From contig NZ_MUJY01000190.1 in NCBI RefSeq assembly GCF_002286785.1, positions 1 to 64,000 on the forward strand: a DNA stretch of 64,000 bases. Direction: 5' to 3'. Under the pieces are notes generated by a model. It was not told the DNA's origin. It saw only the letters and a list, made by a program, of their open reading frames with translations, and did not search any database. The stretch comes from Pseudomonas sp. PIC25. GTDB lineage: Bacteria > Pseudomonadota > Gammaproteobacteria > Pseudomonadales > Pseudomonadaceae. Numbering within the stretch: the stretch's first letter is position 1; every line of letters starts with the position of its first letter. The translations under genes and the position numbers were made by a program. Positions 53,323-61,536 of the stretch are shown here, piece after piece.

Positions 53323-54522
53323 TCACTCATCCCTCAACGCCTCCACCGGATGCAACCGTGCCGCCCGCCGCGCCGGGGCCAGGCCGGCGAGGATGCCGAT
53401 CAGCGCCGACAACACCAGCGCCAGGAGCAGAAACAGCGGTTGCAGACTGAGCGGCAACGCCGGCACGCCCAGGTGCAGGGCGAGCAGCAGCAGGCCCATC
53501 GCGCCCAAGCCGAGCACGCCGCCAGCCAGGGACAGCAGGGTCGCTTCGGCGAGGAACAGCCCGAGCACCTGCCTTGGGCTCGCGCCGATGGCGCGCAACA
53601 GGCCGATCTCGGCGGTGCGCTCGCCAACGGTGGTGGTCATGATGGTGAGGATGCCCACCGCCCCCACCAGCAGGGAGATGCCGCCAAGGGCGCCGATGGC
53701 GATGGTCAGGGTGCCGAGGATGCGGTTCAGGCTGCCGAGCATGTCGTCCTGGGTGGTGAGGTTGAAATCCTCTTCGCCATGCCGCTCGATCAGCAGCCGG
53801 CGAATGCGCTCGGCCATCTGTGCCGAACCGATGCCGGCGTTGAACACCACGTCGATTTCCATCAGCCCCTCGCGGTTGAACAGGCTCTGCGCCCAGTCCA
53901 CCGGGATGTAGGCGATGTCGTCGAGGTCGAAGCCGAGCAACTGACCCTTCTTCTCCATTACGCCGATCACCCGGAAGCGCGTGCCGCCGACCCGCACCAG
54001 CTCGCCCAGTGGGTTTTCCTCGCCGAACAGCTCGGTGCGCAGCTTGTGGCCCAGCACCACGTAGGGCGGCGAGCGGCCGTCGCGGGCCGGCGGGAGGAAC
54101 TGCCCGAGCGCCAGCTTGAAGCGCCAGGCCTCGGCCAACTGGTGGCCGCCGCCAATGACATCGCTGCGCCGGCTGAGCTGGCCGAACTGGACGTCGCCGC
54201 TGCCCTGAATGATCGGCACCACCGCCTCGACATGGCCGAGCCGGCGCAAGGCATCGGCGTCGGCGATGCTCAGCGGACGCACGCTGCTGAGTAGGCCGCC
54301 GAGTCCACCGGTCTGGGTCCTGCCCGGATGGATGGCGACGATGCGTGTGCCGAACTGGGAGAAGTTGTCCAGCACATAGCTACGCAGCCCCTCGCCTATC
54401 GCCGTGAGCAGCGCTACCGCCGCGATGCCGATAGCCACGCCGAGCAACGTCAGGATGCTACGCAGCGGGCGGCTGACCAGCGCCGACGCAGTGAGCCGGA
54501 AGCCATCCTCCCAGCGCATCAT
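53323..54522 (-). CDS. MacB-type ABC transporter permease 2
   Basis: A 399-residue FtsX/MacB-type permease with an N-terminal membrane segment (about 22-45), a periplasmic MacB domain (about 50-250) and three C-terminal segments (about 275-385). The end 'GLAPARRAARLHPVEALRDE' is the family signature. It should pair with the other permease and the ATPase encoded upstream. A TGTAGG-type repeat lies in the 219-bp gap between the two permease genes. Substrate unknown. Confidence 0.88.
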   Translation of the reverse strand: MMRWEDGFRLTASALVSRPLRSILTLLGVAIGIAAVALLTAIGEGLRSYVLDNFSQFGTRIVAIHPGRTQTGGLGGLLSSVRPLSIADADALRRLGHVEAVVPIIQGSGDVQFGQLSRRSDVIGGGHQLAEAWRFKLALGQFLPPARDGRSPPYVVLGHKLRTELFGEENPLGELVRVGGTRFRVIGVMEKKGQLLGFDLDDIAYIPVDWAQSLFNREGLMEIDVVFNAGIGSAQMAERIRRLLIERHGEEDFNLTTQDDMLGSLNRILGTLTIAIGALGGISLLVGAVGILTIMTTTVGERTAEIGLLRAIGASPRQVLGLFLAEATLLSLAGGVLGLGAMGLLLLALHLGVPALPLSLQPLFLLLALVLSALIGILAGLAPARRAARLHPVEALRDE

Positions 54523-54568
54523 GGCCTTACCGCCCCCACCGTTCAGCGACACGCCGCACCTGCTCTTC

Positions 54569-54620
54569 GTAGGCGCCCGCTTGCTGGCGAGCAGCTTCGC
54601 GAGCAACGCGCGCGCCTACA
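54569..54620. repeat. diverged TGTAGG-type hairpin repeat
   Basis: GTAGGCGCCCGCTTGCTGG at the left and a complementary arm ending GCGCGCGCCTAC at the right; a third, diverged member of the TGTAGGAGC family, between the two permease genes. Confidence 0.55.
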
Positions 54621-54741
54621 AGAGCACGCCGGGTACCAATCCTTCGGACAACCCCGCCCGTAGCCCGGATAAGCGCAGCGCTATCCGGGAAAGGCCAGGC
54701 ACATCGAGCCCTGCCCGTTCCTATAAAGAAGAAGGTATTCA

Positions 54742-55953
54742 TCAACGCGCCCCCGCCGGTCGCAGCGCTACCACCGGCTCCAACTTCGCCGCGCGGCTGG
54801 CCGGCAGCCAGGCGAACAACAGCGCGGTGAACAACGCCAGCAGCACCGCACTGACCCGCGCCCAGAGCGGCGCATGCAGCGGCAGGCCCCAGGCCTGGCG
54901 GCCGAGCCAGAGCAGCGCTTCGCCGAGCAGCAGTCCCGCCAGCGCACCGCTGAGGGCGAGCAGCGCCGCCTCGCCGAGAAACAGCAGCCGCACCTGCCCG
55001 GCCGTGGCGCCGATGGCCTTGAGCAGGCCGATCTCCGCCGTGCGCTGGCTCACCGCGATCCAGGTGACGTTCATGATCAGGATGCCCGCCACCAGCAGGC
55101 TGATGGCGGCGATCCCGGCCACCGCCAGGGTCAGCGCGGCGAGGATGTCGTCGAAGGCGGCGAGCATACTGTCCTGGCTGATCACGGTGATATCTTCCTT
55201 GCCTTCGTGGCGCTCCTTGATCGTCGCCAGGATCTGCCGCTTGCCGCTCTCGACGAAGGCCGGCCCGCGCACCTCGGCGAATACCCGGAACAGCCCTTCG
55301 CGGTTGAACAGCGCCTGGGCGTTGGCCAAGGGAATGATGAGCATCTCGCCGAAGTCCATGCCCAACGACTCGCCGCGCTCGCTGAGCACGCCGACCACGC
55401 GGAAACGCCGGTCGCCGGCGCGCAGCCATTCGCCGAGGGCCTGGCGGTCACCGAACAGCTCGCGCTTGAGCTTGCCGCCGATCACGCAGACCGACTCCGC
55501 CCGGCCCATCTCCATCGCCGGCAGCGGCTGGCCCTGGGCGACGTCGAGCTGGCGGATGGCGAAGAAATCATGGGTGGTGCCCATGGTGAAGGCTTCACGG
55601 TTGCGGTTGCCGACCACCACTTCCATCTGCCCGGCCTGCAACGGCGCGACCCGGCGAATGCCGGGCAGGCGGGCGATGGCCTCGGCGTCCTGGATGCTCA
55701 GATCGCGAGGCGCCAGGCCGGTGATCGGCGGCATGCCGCCGGTGGTTTCCTTGCGTCCGGGCAGTATGATCAGCGTATTGCGCCCGAGCACGGAGAACTC
55801 GCCGAGCACGAAGGTCCGTGCGCCTTCGCCGAGGCCGGTGAGCAGGTTCACTGCGATCACACCGATGCCCACCGCCAGCAGTAGCATCAGGCTGCGCGAA
55901 CGGTGCCCGCGCAGGCCGCCGAGGCAGAACGCAAAGACATCAGCCGCGCGCAT
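54742..55953 (-). CDS. MacB-type ABC transporter permease 1
   Basis: A 403-residue MacB/FtsX permease with the same architecture as its neighbour: first membrane segment about 20-42, periplasmic domain about 45-260, three C-terminal segments. It ends 'LPASRAAKLEPVVALRPAGA'. Its start overlaps the ATPase gene by 14 nt, implying coupling. The two permeases are clearly diverged, so a heterodimer is plausible. Confidence 0.9.
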   Translation of the reverse strand: MRAADVFAFCLGGLRGHRSRSLMLLLAVGIGVIAVNLLTGLGEGARTFVLGEFSVLGRNTLIILPGRKETTGGMPPITGLAPRDLSIQDAEAIARLPGIRRVAPLQAGQMEVVVGNRNREAFTMGTTHDFFAIRQLDVAQGQPLPAMEMGRAESVCVIGGKLKRELFGDRQALGEWLRAGDRRFRVVGVLSERGESLGMDFGEMLIIPLANAQALFNREGLFRVFAEVRGPAFVESGKRQILATIKERHEGKEDITVISQDSMLAAFDDILAALTLAVAGIAAISLLVAGILIMNVTWIAVSQRTAEIGLLKAIGATAGQVRLLFLGEAALLALSGALAGLLLGEALLWLGRQAWGLPLHAPLWARVSAVLLALFTALLFAWLPASRAAKLEPVVALRPAGAR

Positions 55954-56635
55954 CGCACCGCTCCCGCTGGATATCTTCGATGATCCGGCCGTCGCGCATG
56001 TTCAACTGGCGCGCCGCGCGCTGGCCGAGGGATGGATCGTGGGTCACCACGATCAGGGTCAGGCCCTCGCCGTTCAGCTCTTCCAGCAAGGCCACCACCT
56101 CGGCGCCGGAGCGGCTATCGAGGTTGCCGGTGGGCTCGTCGGCGAGCAGCAGCGAGGGCTGCATGATCATCGCCCGGGCAATCGCCACCCGCTGGCGCTG
56201 GCCGCCGGACAGCTCGCCCGGCCGGTGGGCAATGCGGTCGCCGAGGCCGAGCCGCTCGACCAACGCGCTGCTGCGCCGACGCCGCTCGGCGGGGTCGATG
56301 CCGGCCAGCAGCATCGGCAACTCGATGTTTTCCAGCGCGGTCAGACGCGGGATCAGGTGGTAGGACTGGAAGATGAAGCCGATCAACCGGCTGCGCAGCT
56401 CGGCCCGGCGCCCCTCGCTGAGCCCGGCGGTGGCCTCTCCCTGCAGCCAGTATTCGCCGGCGTCCGGCGCGTCCAGCAGGCCGAGCACGTTGAGCAGGGT
56501 CGACTTGCCGGAACCGGACGGCCCCATGACCGCCACGTAGTCGCCCGCCGCCACGTCCAGGTCGACATCGTCCAACCCCATCACCCGTTGCTCGCCGAGC
56601 TGGAAGCAGCGGGTCACGCCGCGCAGACGGATCAT
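55940..56635 (-). CDS. MacB/LolD-type ABC transporter ATPase
   Basis: A 231-residue ATPase with Walker A 'GPSGSGKSTLLNVLGLLD', Q-loop 'FIFQSYHLIPRLTALENIEL', signature 'LSGGQRQRVAIARAM' and Walker B 'LLLADEPTGNLDSRSG'. It belongs to the LolD/MacB class that powers mechanotransmission rather than membrane-crossing transport. Its ATG overlaps the stop of the adaptor gene by 4 nt. Confidence 0.94.
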   Translation of the reverse strand: MIRLRGVTRCFQLGEQRVMGLDDVDLDVAAGDYVAVMGPSGSGKSTLLNVLGLLDAPDAGEYWLQGEATAGLSEGRRAELRSRLIGFIFQSYHLIPRLTALENIELPMLLAGIDPAERRRRSSALVERLGLGDRIAHRPGELSGGQRQRVAIARAMIMQPSLLLADEPTGNLDSRSGAEVVALLEELNGEGLTLIVVTHDPSLGQRAARQLNMRDGRIIEDIQRERCDARG

Positions 56636-57783
56636 CGCGGCCGCTCCCCGGCGTCCTCCGCAATCACCTTCACGCCATCCTCGACGCCTTCCTGGTCGAG
56701 GCTGGAGAGGATGCGCACGCCCGGTTCCAGACCGGCGGTCACCTCGGTCCAGCGCCAGTTGGCCAGGCCGGTTTCCACCGATACTTCGCGCAACACGCCG
56801 TCAGCCGGCTCGTAGCGCAGCACCTTGCGCCCTTCCAGCAGGGTCTCGGTGGGGATGCGCAGGGCGTCGGGCTTCTGCTCGAGGAGGATTTCCACGTCGG
56901 CGCTGTAGCCGGTGAGCAGGGCCACGTCCGTCGGCGGTTGGTCGAAGCGCACTTCCACGTCCACGGTGCGCGCCTGCTTTTCCAGGTCGCGGACGAAGGG
57001 CGCGATGCGGCTCACCTTGCCGTCGAAATGGCGCCCGCGGAACGCATCCAGGCTGATCCGCACCGGCATGCCGAGGCGCACGCGGGCGGCGTCCACCTCG
57101 TCGACGGGCGCTTCCACATACAGGCAACTGTCGTCGATCAGGTCGATGGCCGGCGGGGTCGGGATGCCCGGCGGCGACGGCGTGACGAACTCCCCCACCT
57201 CGCCGTTGATCTCGGCGACGATACCGTCGAAGGGCGCGCGCAGCACCGTCTGGTCGAACAGGGAGCGCTGCAAGGCCAGGCTCGCCTCGGCCTCGCGGAT
57301 CAACACATCGCTGGCGGCGCAGGCCAATTGCGAGAGACGCGCCTTGGTCTCGGCCTGGTCGAGACGGTCGGCGGCGGCCAGCTTTCGCTCGGCCAGATGA
57401 CGCAGGCGCTGCAGGTCGCGCTTGTCCAGGCTGGCCTGGTGACAGCGCTGCTCGCGGTTGTTGCGCTGGGCATCGAGGCGCGCCTCGGCCTCGCGTACCC
57501 GGGCCTGCTGCTCGTCCTGCCGCAGGTGCATCAGGACGTCGCCGGTGGCGACCCGCTGCCCTTCATCCACCCGCCGCTCGGTCACCTGGCCGCCGAGGTT
57601 GAAGGACAGGTGCGTGCGCCGGCAGGGCTTGAGCGTGCCGGCGCGGGTGTTGGCGACCAGGGTTTCCACCGCGCCCCGCTCCACCTCGGCGAGCCGCACA
57701 GTCAAGGGTTGCGGCCGCTGCCACCACCAGATCAGTGCGCCGAGTAGCAGAGAAAGTGTGACGACGATCAGCAACTTGCGCAT
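56632..57783 (-). CDS. MacA-like periplasmic adaptor (HlyD family)
   Basis: A 383-residue membrane-fusion protein. An N-terminal membrane anchor (about 2-20) is followed by biotinyl-lipoyl halves around a coiled-coil hairpin (about 85-180, 'RVREAEARLDAQRNNREQ' onward), then a beta-barrel domain ('GMPVRISLDAFRGRHFDGKV') and a membrane-proximal domain. It should bridge the ABC permeases to an outer-membrane channel not encoded here. The ATG at 57783 has GGAG; another ATG at 57795 is possible. Confidence 0.88.
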   Translation of the reverse strand: MRKLLIVVTLSLLLGALIWWWQRPQPLTVRLAEVERGAVETLVANTRAGTLKPCRRTHLSFNLGGQVTERRVDEGQRVATGDVLMHLRQDEQQARVREAEARLDAQRNNREQRCHQASLDKRDLQRLRHLAERKLAAADRLDQAETKARLSQLACAASDVLIREAEASLALQRSLFDQTVLRAPFDGIVAEINGEVGEFVTPSPPGIPTPPAIDLIDDSCLYVEAPVDEVDAARVRLGMPVRISLDAFRGRHFDGKVSRIAPFVRDLEKQARTVDVEVRFDQPPTDVALLTGYSADVEILLEQKPDALRIPTETLLEGRKVLRYEPADGVLREVSVETGLANWRWTEVTAGLEPGVRILSSLDQEGVEDGVKVIAEDAGERPR

Positions 57784-57888
57784 TCGCGGCTCCATCCGTC
57801 AGCAGAAAACTAATGGTAGGTGTCGATCAGAATCACGGCCAACCTGTCCAAGCGGGCATTGGCCTTTATCGTCATCCCGTTTCTAGGC

Positions 57889-58023
57889 TCTGTACGAAAA
57901 GTGCCTGCGCTCGGTGATGCGTCGTTAAAAATCGGTTCGGAATGCTCATTTACAACTTGTAAACTCCGCTTCCTCACCGATTTTTGCCTAGCCTGACCTT
58001 CGCTCGACGACTTTTCGTACAGA
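57889..58023. repeat. 135-bp terminal-inverted-repeat element B
   Basis: Perfect 14-bp ends TCTGTACGAAAAGT (57889-57902) and ACTTTTCGTACAGA (58010-58023). Inside are arms AAAAATCGGT (57927-57936) and ACCGATTTTT (57976-57985) and a central TTTACAACTTGTAAA, so nested hairpins form. The core is homologous to the element at 33132-33267. No open frame. Confidence 0.8.
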
Positions 58024-58060
58024 CCCTAATGCGCTCATTACCCAGCAAGGAGTCCTCGCC

Positions 58061-58978
58061 ATGAACCCCTCCCGCACATCCCCGCAGATCGAGCGGGTCG
58101 AGATGGACGAACTGGTCTGCTGGCGCGTCCGCACCGACGCCGCCGAGCTGCTGGTCGCCCAGCAGGGCGCGCAGGTCCTAAGCTACCAGCGCGATGGCCA
58201 GCCGCCGTTGATCTGGCTCAGTGAGCAGGCCGGCTTCAGAAAGGGCCAGTCGGTACGCGGCGGCATCCCGGTGTGCTGGCCCTGGTTCGGCGACCTGGCG
58301 CGCAATCCCCTGGCCGTCCAGGCGATGCGCCGCAGCGAGCAACCGGCCCCGGCCCACGGCGAAGTCCGCGGGCTGGACTGGGAACTGCTCGGCGCCAATG
58401 CGGAAGAGGGCGCGGTGCGCCTGGAGTTCGCCTTCATCCAGCCGGAAGGCGGCCTGCCGGATTGGCCGCATCCGGTCGCCCTGACGCTCGCCATCCAGCT
58501 CGACGAACGCCTGACCCTCACCTTGACCAGTCACAACCAGGGCAACATGCCGGTGTCCCTGACCCAGGCGCTGCACAGCTACTTCGCAGTCAGCGACATC
58601 CACCAGGTGCGCGTCGAGGGGCTGACCGGCAAGCGCTATATCGAAACCCTGGAGAACTGGCAGGAGCGCCACCAGGACAGCGACCTGCGCTTCACCGGCG
58701 AGACCGACCGCATCTATCTGGACACGCCGGCGCGGATCGCCATCCTCGATCCGGGCTGGCAGCGCAGCATCCAGCTCGAAGCCAGCGGCTCGCACTCGGC
58801 GGTGGTGTGGAACCCGTGGATCGACAAGGCGCGGCGGCTTTCCCAGTTCGCCGACGATGCCTGGCAACGGATGCTCTGCATCGAAACGGCCAACCTGCTG
58901 GACGACGCCGTGCACCTGGCGCCTGGCGAACGCCACAGCCTGACCGTCAGCCTCTGGTCCGAAGCCCTCGCGAACTGA
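58061..58978 (+). CDS. D-hexose-6-phosphate mutarotase (YeaD-like)
   Basis: A 305-residue galactose-mutarotase-fold enzyme of the YeaD type that interconverts anomers of hexose 6-phosphates. Family segments are 'VRGGIPVCWPWFGDLA' near 66, 'LTQALHSYFAVSDI' near 170 with a likely catalytic histidine, and 'VVWNPWIDKARRLSQFADD' near 245. AAGGAG lies upstream of the ATG. It stands alone between a repeat element and the T6SS promoter region. Confidence 0.9.
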   Translation: MNPSRTSPQIERVEMDELVCWRVRTDAAELLVAQQGAQVLSYQRDGQPPLIWLSEQAGFRKGQSVRGGIPVCWPWFGDLARNPLAVQAMRRSEQPAPAHGEVRGLDWELLGANAEEGAVRLEFAFIQPEGGLPDWPHPVALTLAIQLDERLTLTLTSHNQGNMPVSLTQALHSYFAVSDIHQVRVEGLTGKRYIETLENWQERHQDSDLRFTGETDRIYLDTPARIAILDPGWQRSIQLEASGSHSAVVWNPWIDKARRLSQFADDAWQRMLCIETANLLDDAVHLAPGERHSLTVSLWSEALAN

Positions 58979-59410
58979 TATCACTCTCACCGGCCTGCCT
59001 GGCGAAGCGGGCCGGTTTTCGCCGCATAGTCTTTACAAGTTCCTTACATATATTTCGAACTTGAAACAGATAATAGCAATTGGCTAGCAAGCCATTGCTT
59101 ACATGCAAATCGCTTATTTCCTACACGTTTCTTAGGCGATCTCAGGATTGTTCTCATTCGATTTTATTTATTGAGAACTTCTTCACTGAGAAATTGTCTG
59201 CCCAACCCACTTATTGTTACCCAATTCACATTTTGATGGGTTGCCGGCACGTTGCCATGCGTCTAGGATGCCGCTCCCATAAGGATTATGCGCAACTTGT
59301 TGCACACGACAGTTGCGCAAAAAGTTGCGCAGTTCGCTCTTCCGCTTCGTTGTAACGGTAATTAAAAGAAGCGTGGCAAGAGTGACGAATTAACTTTTTC
59401 GAGTCACGGA
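58979..59410 (+). promoter_or_regulatory. AT-rich promoter region of the T6SS operon
   Basis: A 432-bp region with local GC near 33 percent (20 of 60 bases in 59161-59220) against a high-GC genome. It contains TGCGCAACT (59289-59297), its inverted copy AGTTGCGCA (59311-59319) and a direct second copy (59323-59331), likely operator sites. Xenogeneic silencing by MvaT-type proteins is plausible for such DNA. No gene was found in it. Confidence 0.55.
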
Positions 59411-60973
59411 ATGACGTATTCAAGCAAACTCACCGCGCATTATCTCGAGCTGGCAAAGTCCCCTGTTTCGGAGGGGAATTTCGCTGGCGAAGATGTGCGT
59501 TATTCCCCCGAATACGAGTTGCTCGAAACGGAGCTGGGCAAGGCTTCGTCGCTGCACGAAACCGGCGGCATCGACTGGCAGAAGATCCGCGAAGGCAGCG
59601 AGACGCTGCTCCGCCTGCATTCGAAGGATCTGCGCGCCGCCACCTGGCTGACCTGGAGCCTGCATCAGCGCGAATCCTTCGTCGGCCTGCAGGCAGGCCT
59701 GGCCCTGCTGCATCACCTCTGTGCCCAACACTGGGCCGACCTTCACCCCCGCAAGCCCCGCACCCGCATCGCCGCATTCAACTGGCTGCTGCCGCGCCTG
59801 GAACAGGCCCTGGCCGAACACGTGCCGGTGAGCGAGCAACTGCCGCTGTTCCGGGCCTTGGGCGAGCACCTGCGCGGCCTGGAAACCTGCCTTTCCGGAC
59901 ATCTGGGCGAAGAGGCCCCGCTGCTGCTGCCGCTCTGCCGCCGCGTCGAAGAGATGGTCAATCGCGCCAGCCAGGGCCAGCCGGAGCCCGGCACCGTCGG
60001 CGCCGCCATTGCCCAGGTCAAGCAGGTCGCCACTCAAATCCTCACCAGCAACACGCCGATCGACAACGAGAAGGACGCCCACAAAGGCCTGCGCCAACTG
60101 CAGGACCAGGCCCGTCCGCTGTGCGCCTGGTGGCTCAAGCAGAAGGCCAGCGACCTGCGCGCCCTGCGCCTGTCACGAACCCTGCTGTGGCTGCCGATCG
60201 ACAGCCTGCCGGAACGCAACGCCGAACAGATCACCGCCCTGCGCAACCTGCCGGCGGACAAGCTGGCCAGCTACCGTGAGCGTTTCCAGCAGGGCCAGTA
60301 CGCCGACCTGCTGGTGGACCTGGAAGCCAGCATCGCCCGCGCGCCGTTCTGGCTCGACGGCCAGCGCCTGGTCTGGGAATGCCTGCAGGAACTGAACGCC
60401 GAACAGGCCATGCGCGAAGTGGAAATCCAGCTCGGCCTGTTTCTCGAACGCGTGCCCGGTCTCGAAGAATTGCGCTTCCACGACGGACAACCGTTCGCCG
60501 ACGCCGAGACCCGGGCCTGGATCGGCGGCTACGTCATGCCCCACCTGCAAGCGCCGGAAGCCGTGCGCGACAGCGCGCCCGCCGAGCAAGGCGCGGCGCC
60601 CGCCTGGGAAGAAGCGCTGCAACAGGTCCTGCCGCAGTTGCGCAAGGACGGTCTCAAGCCCGCCGTGCAGAAACTCAAGCAAGGCCTGGCCCAGGCCCGC
60701 GGCGGCCGCGAGCGTTTCTTCTGGCAACTCACCCTGGCCCGCCTCTGCTACCAGGCGAAGAAGTACGAACTGGCCAAGACCCAACTCGAATCCCTCGATC
60801 AGACGCTCGAAGCCTCCGGCCTCGGCGCCTGGGAACCCGATCTCGCCCTGGAAGTGCTGCGCCTCCTGCACAGCTGCTGTGAGCTGCTGCCGCAGAACCA
60901 CGCGGTGCGTGAACGCAAGGAAGAGATCTATCGAAGACTGTGCCACCTCGACCTTGAAGTGGTGCTCGATTAG
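59411..60973 (+). CDS. tssA: type VI secretion protein TssA
   Basis: A 520-residue cytosolic protein with an ImpA-type N-terminal region (about 20-150: 'DVRYSPEYELLETELGKASS', 'DLRAATWLTWSLHQRESFVG') and a VasJ-like C-terminal region ('LPQLRKDGLKPAVQKLKQGL' onward). TssA caps the sheath or coordinates its assembly at the baseplate. The length places it with the longer TssA group. The ribosome site is weak. It is the first gene of the operon, 33 nt before tssB. Confidence 0.92.
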   Translation: MTYSSKLTAHYLELAKSPVSEGNFAGEDVRYSPEYELLETELGKASSLHETGGIDWQKIREGSETLLRLHSKDLRAATWLTWSLHQRESFVGLQAGLALLHHLCAQHWADLHPRKPRTRIAAFNWLLPRLEQALAEHVPVSEQLPLFRALGEHLRGLETCLSGHLGEEAPLLLPLCRRVEEMVNRASQGQPEPGTVGAAIAQVKQVATQILTSNTPIDNEKDAHKGLRQLQDQARPLCAWWLKQKASDLRALRLSRTLLWLPIDSLPERNAEQITALRNLPADKLASYRERFQQGQYADLLVDLEASIARAPFWLDGQRLVWECLQELNAEQAMREVEIQLGLFLERVPGLEELRFHDGQPFADAETRAWIGGYVMPHLQAPEAVRDSAPAEQGAAPAWEEALQQVLPQLRKDGLKPAVQKLKQGLAQARGGRERFFWQLTLARLCYQAKKYELAKTQLESLDQTLEASGLGAWEPDLALEVLRLLHSCCELLPQNHAVRERKEEIYRRLCHLDLEVVLD

Positions 60974-61006
60974 GCCTCCGGGCCGTAAACGCAAAGGAGA
61001 ACACCC

Positions 61007-61513
61007 ATGGCCAAAGAAGGCTCGGTTGCCCCCAAGGAACGCATCAACGTCACTTTCAAGCCGGCCACCGGTAACGCTCAGGAAGAGATCGAACTCCCCC
61101 TGAAACTGATGGTGCTCGGCGATTTCACCCAGCGCGCCGACGATCGCAAGATCGAAGACCGCAAGCCGATCAGCATCGACAAGAACAACTTCGACGAAGT
61201 CCTGGCCAAGCAGGAGCTGAACCTGACCTTCGGCGTGCCCAACCGCCTGCAGGACGAAGCCACCGACGACGAACTGGCCGTGCAGCTGAAGATCAACTCC
61301 ATGAAGGACTTCAACCCGGCCAACCTGGTCGACCAGGTCCCCGAGCTGAAGAAGCTGATGGAGCTGCGCGACGCCCTGGTCGCCCTGAAAGGCCCGCTGG
61401 GCAACGCCCCGGCCTTCCGCAAGGCGATCGAGAGCGTGCTCGCCGACGACGTCTCGCGCGATCGCGTGCTCGGCGAACTCGGCCTCGCCGCCAAAGACAA
61501 GCTGGACGCCTGA
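61007..61513 (+). CDS. tssB: type VI secretion contractile sheath small subunit TssB
   Basis: A 168-residue sheath protein of the VipA/ImpB family, with 'PKERINVTFKPATGNAQEEI' near the start and 'LPLKLMVLGDFTQRADDRKI' following, both typical. It pairs with TssC to form the contractile sheath. AAAGGAG precedes the ATG. Confidence 0.97.
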   Translation: MAKEGSVAPKERINVTFKPATGNAQEEIELPLKLMVLGDFTQRADDRKIEDRKPISIDKNNFDEVLAKQELNLTFGVPNRLQDEATDDELAVQLKINSMKDFNPANLVDQVPELKKLMELRDALVALKGPLGNAPAFRKAIESVLADDVSRDRVLGELGLAAKDKLDA

Positions 61514-61536
61514 ACCGTTAACAAGGAAGCCAACAC

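Noticed and set aside
59230-59265. Sigma-54 promoter GGCACGTTGCCATGC before tssA
   Set aside because: The GG-to-GC spacing is 11, not 10, and the -12 element is poor.
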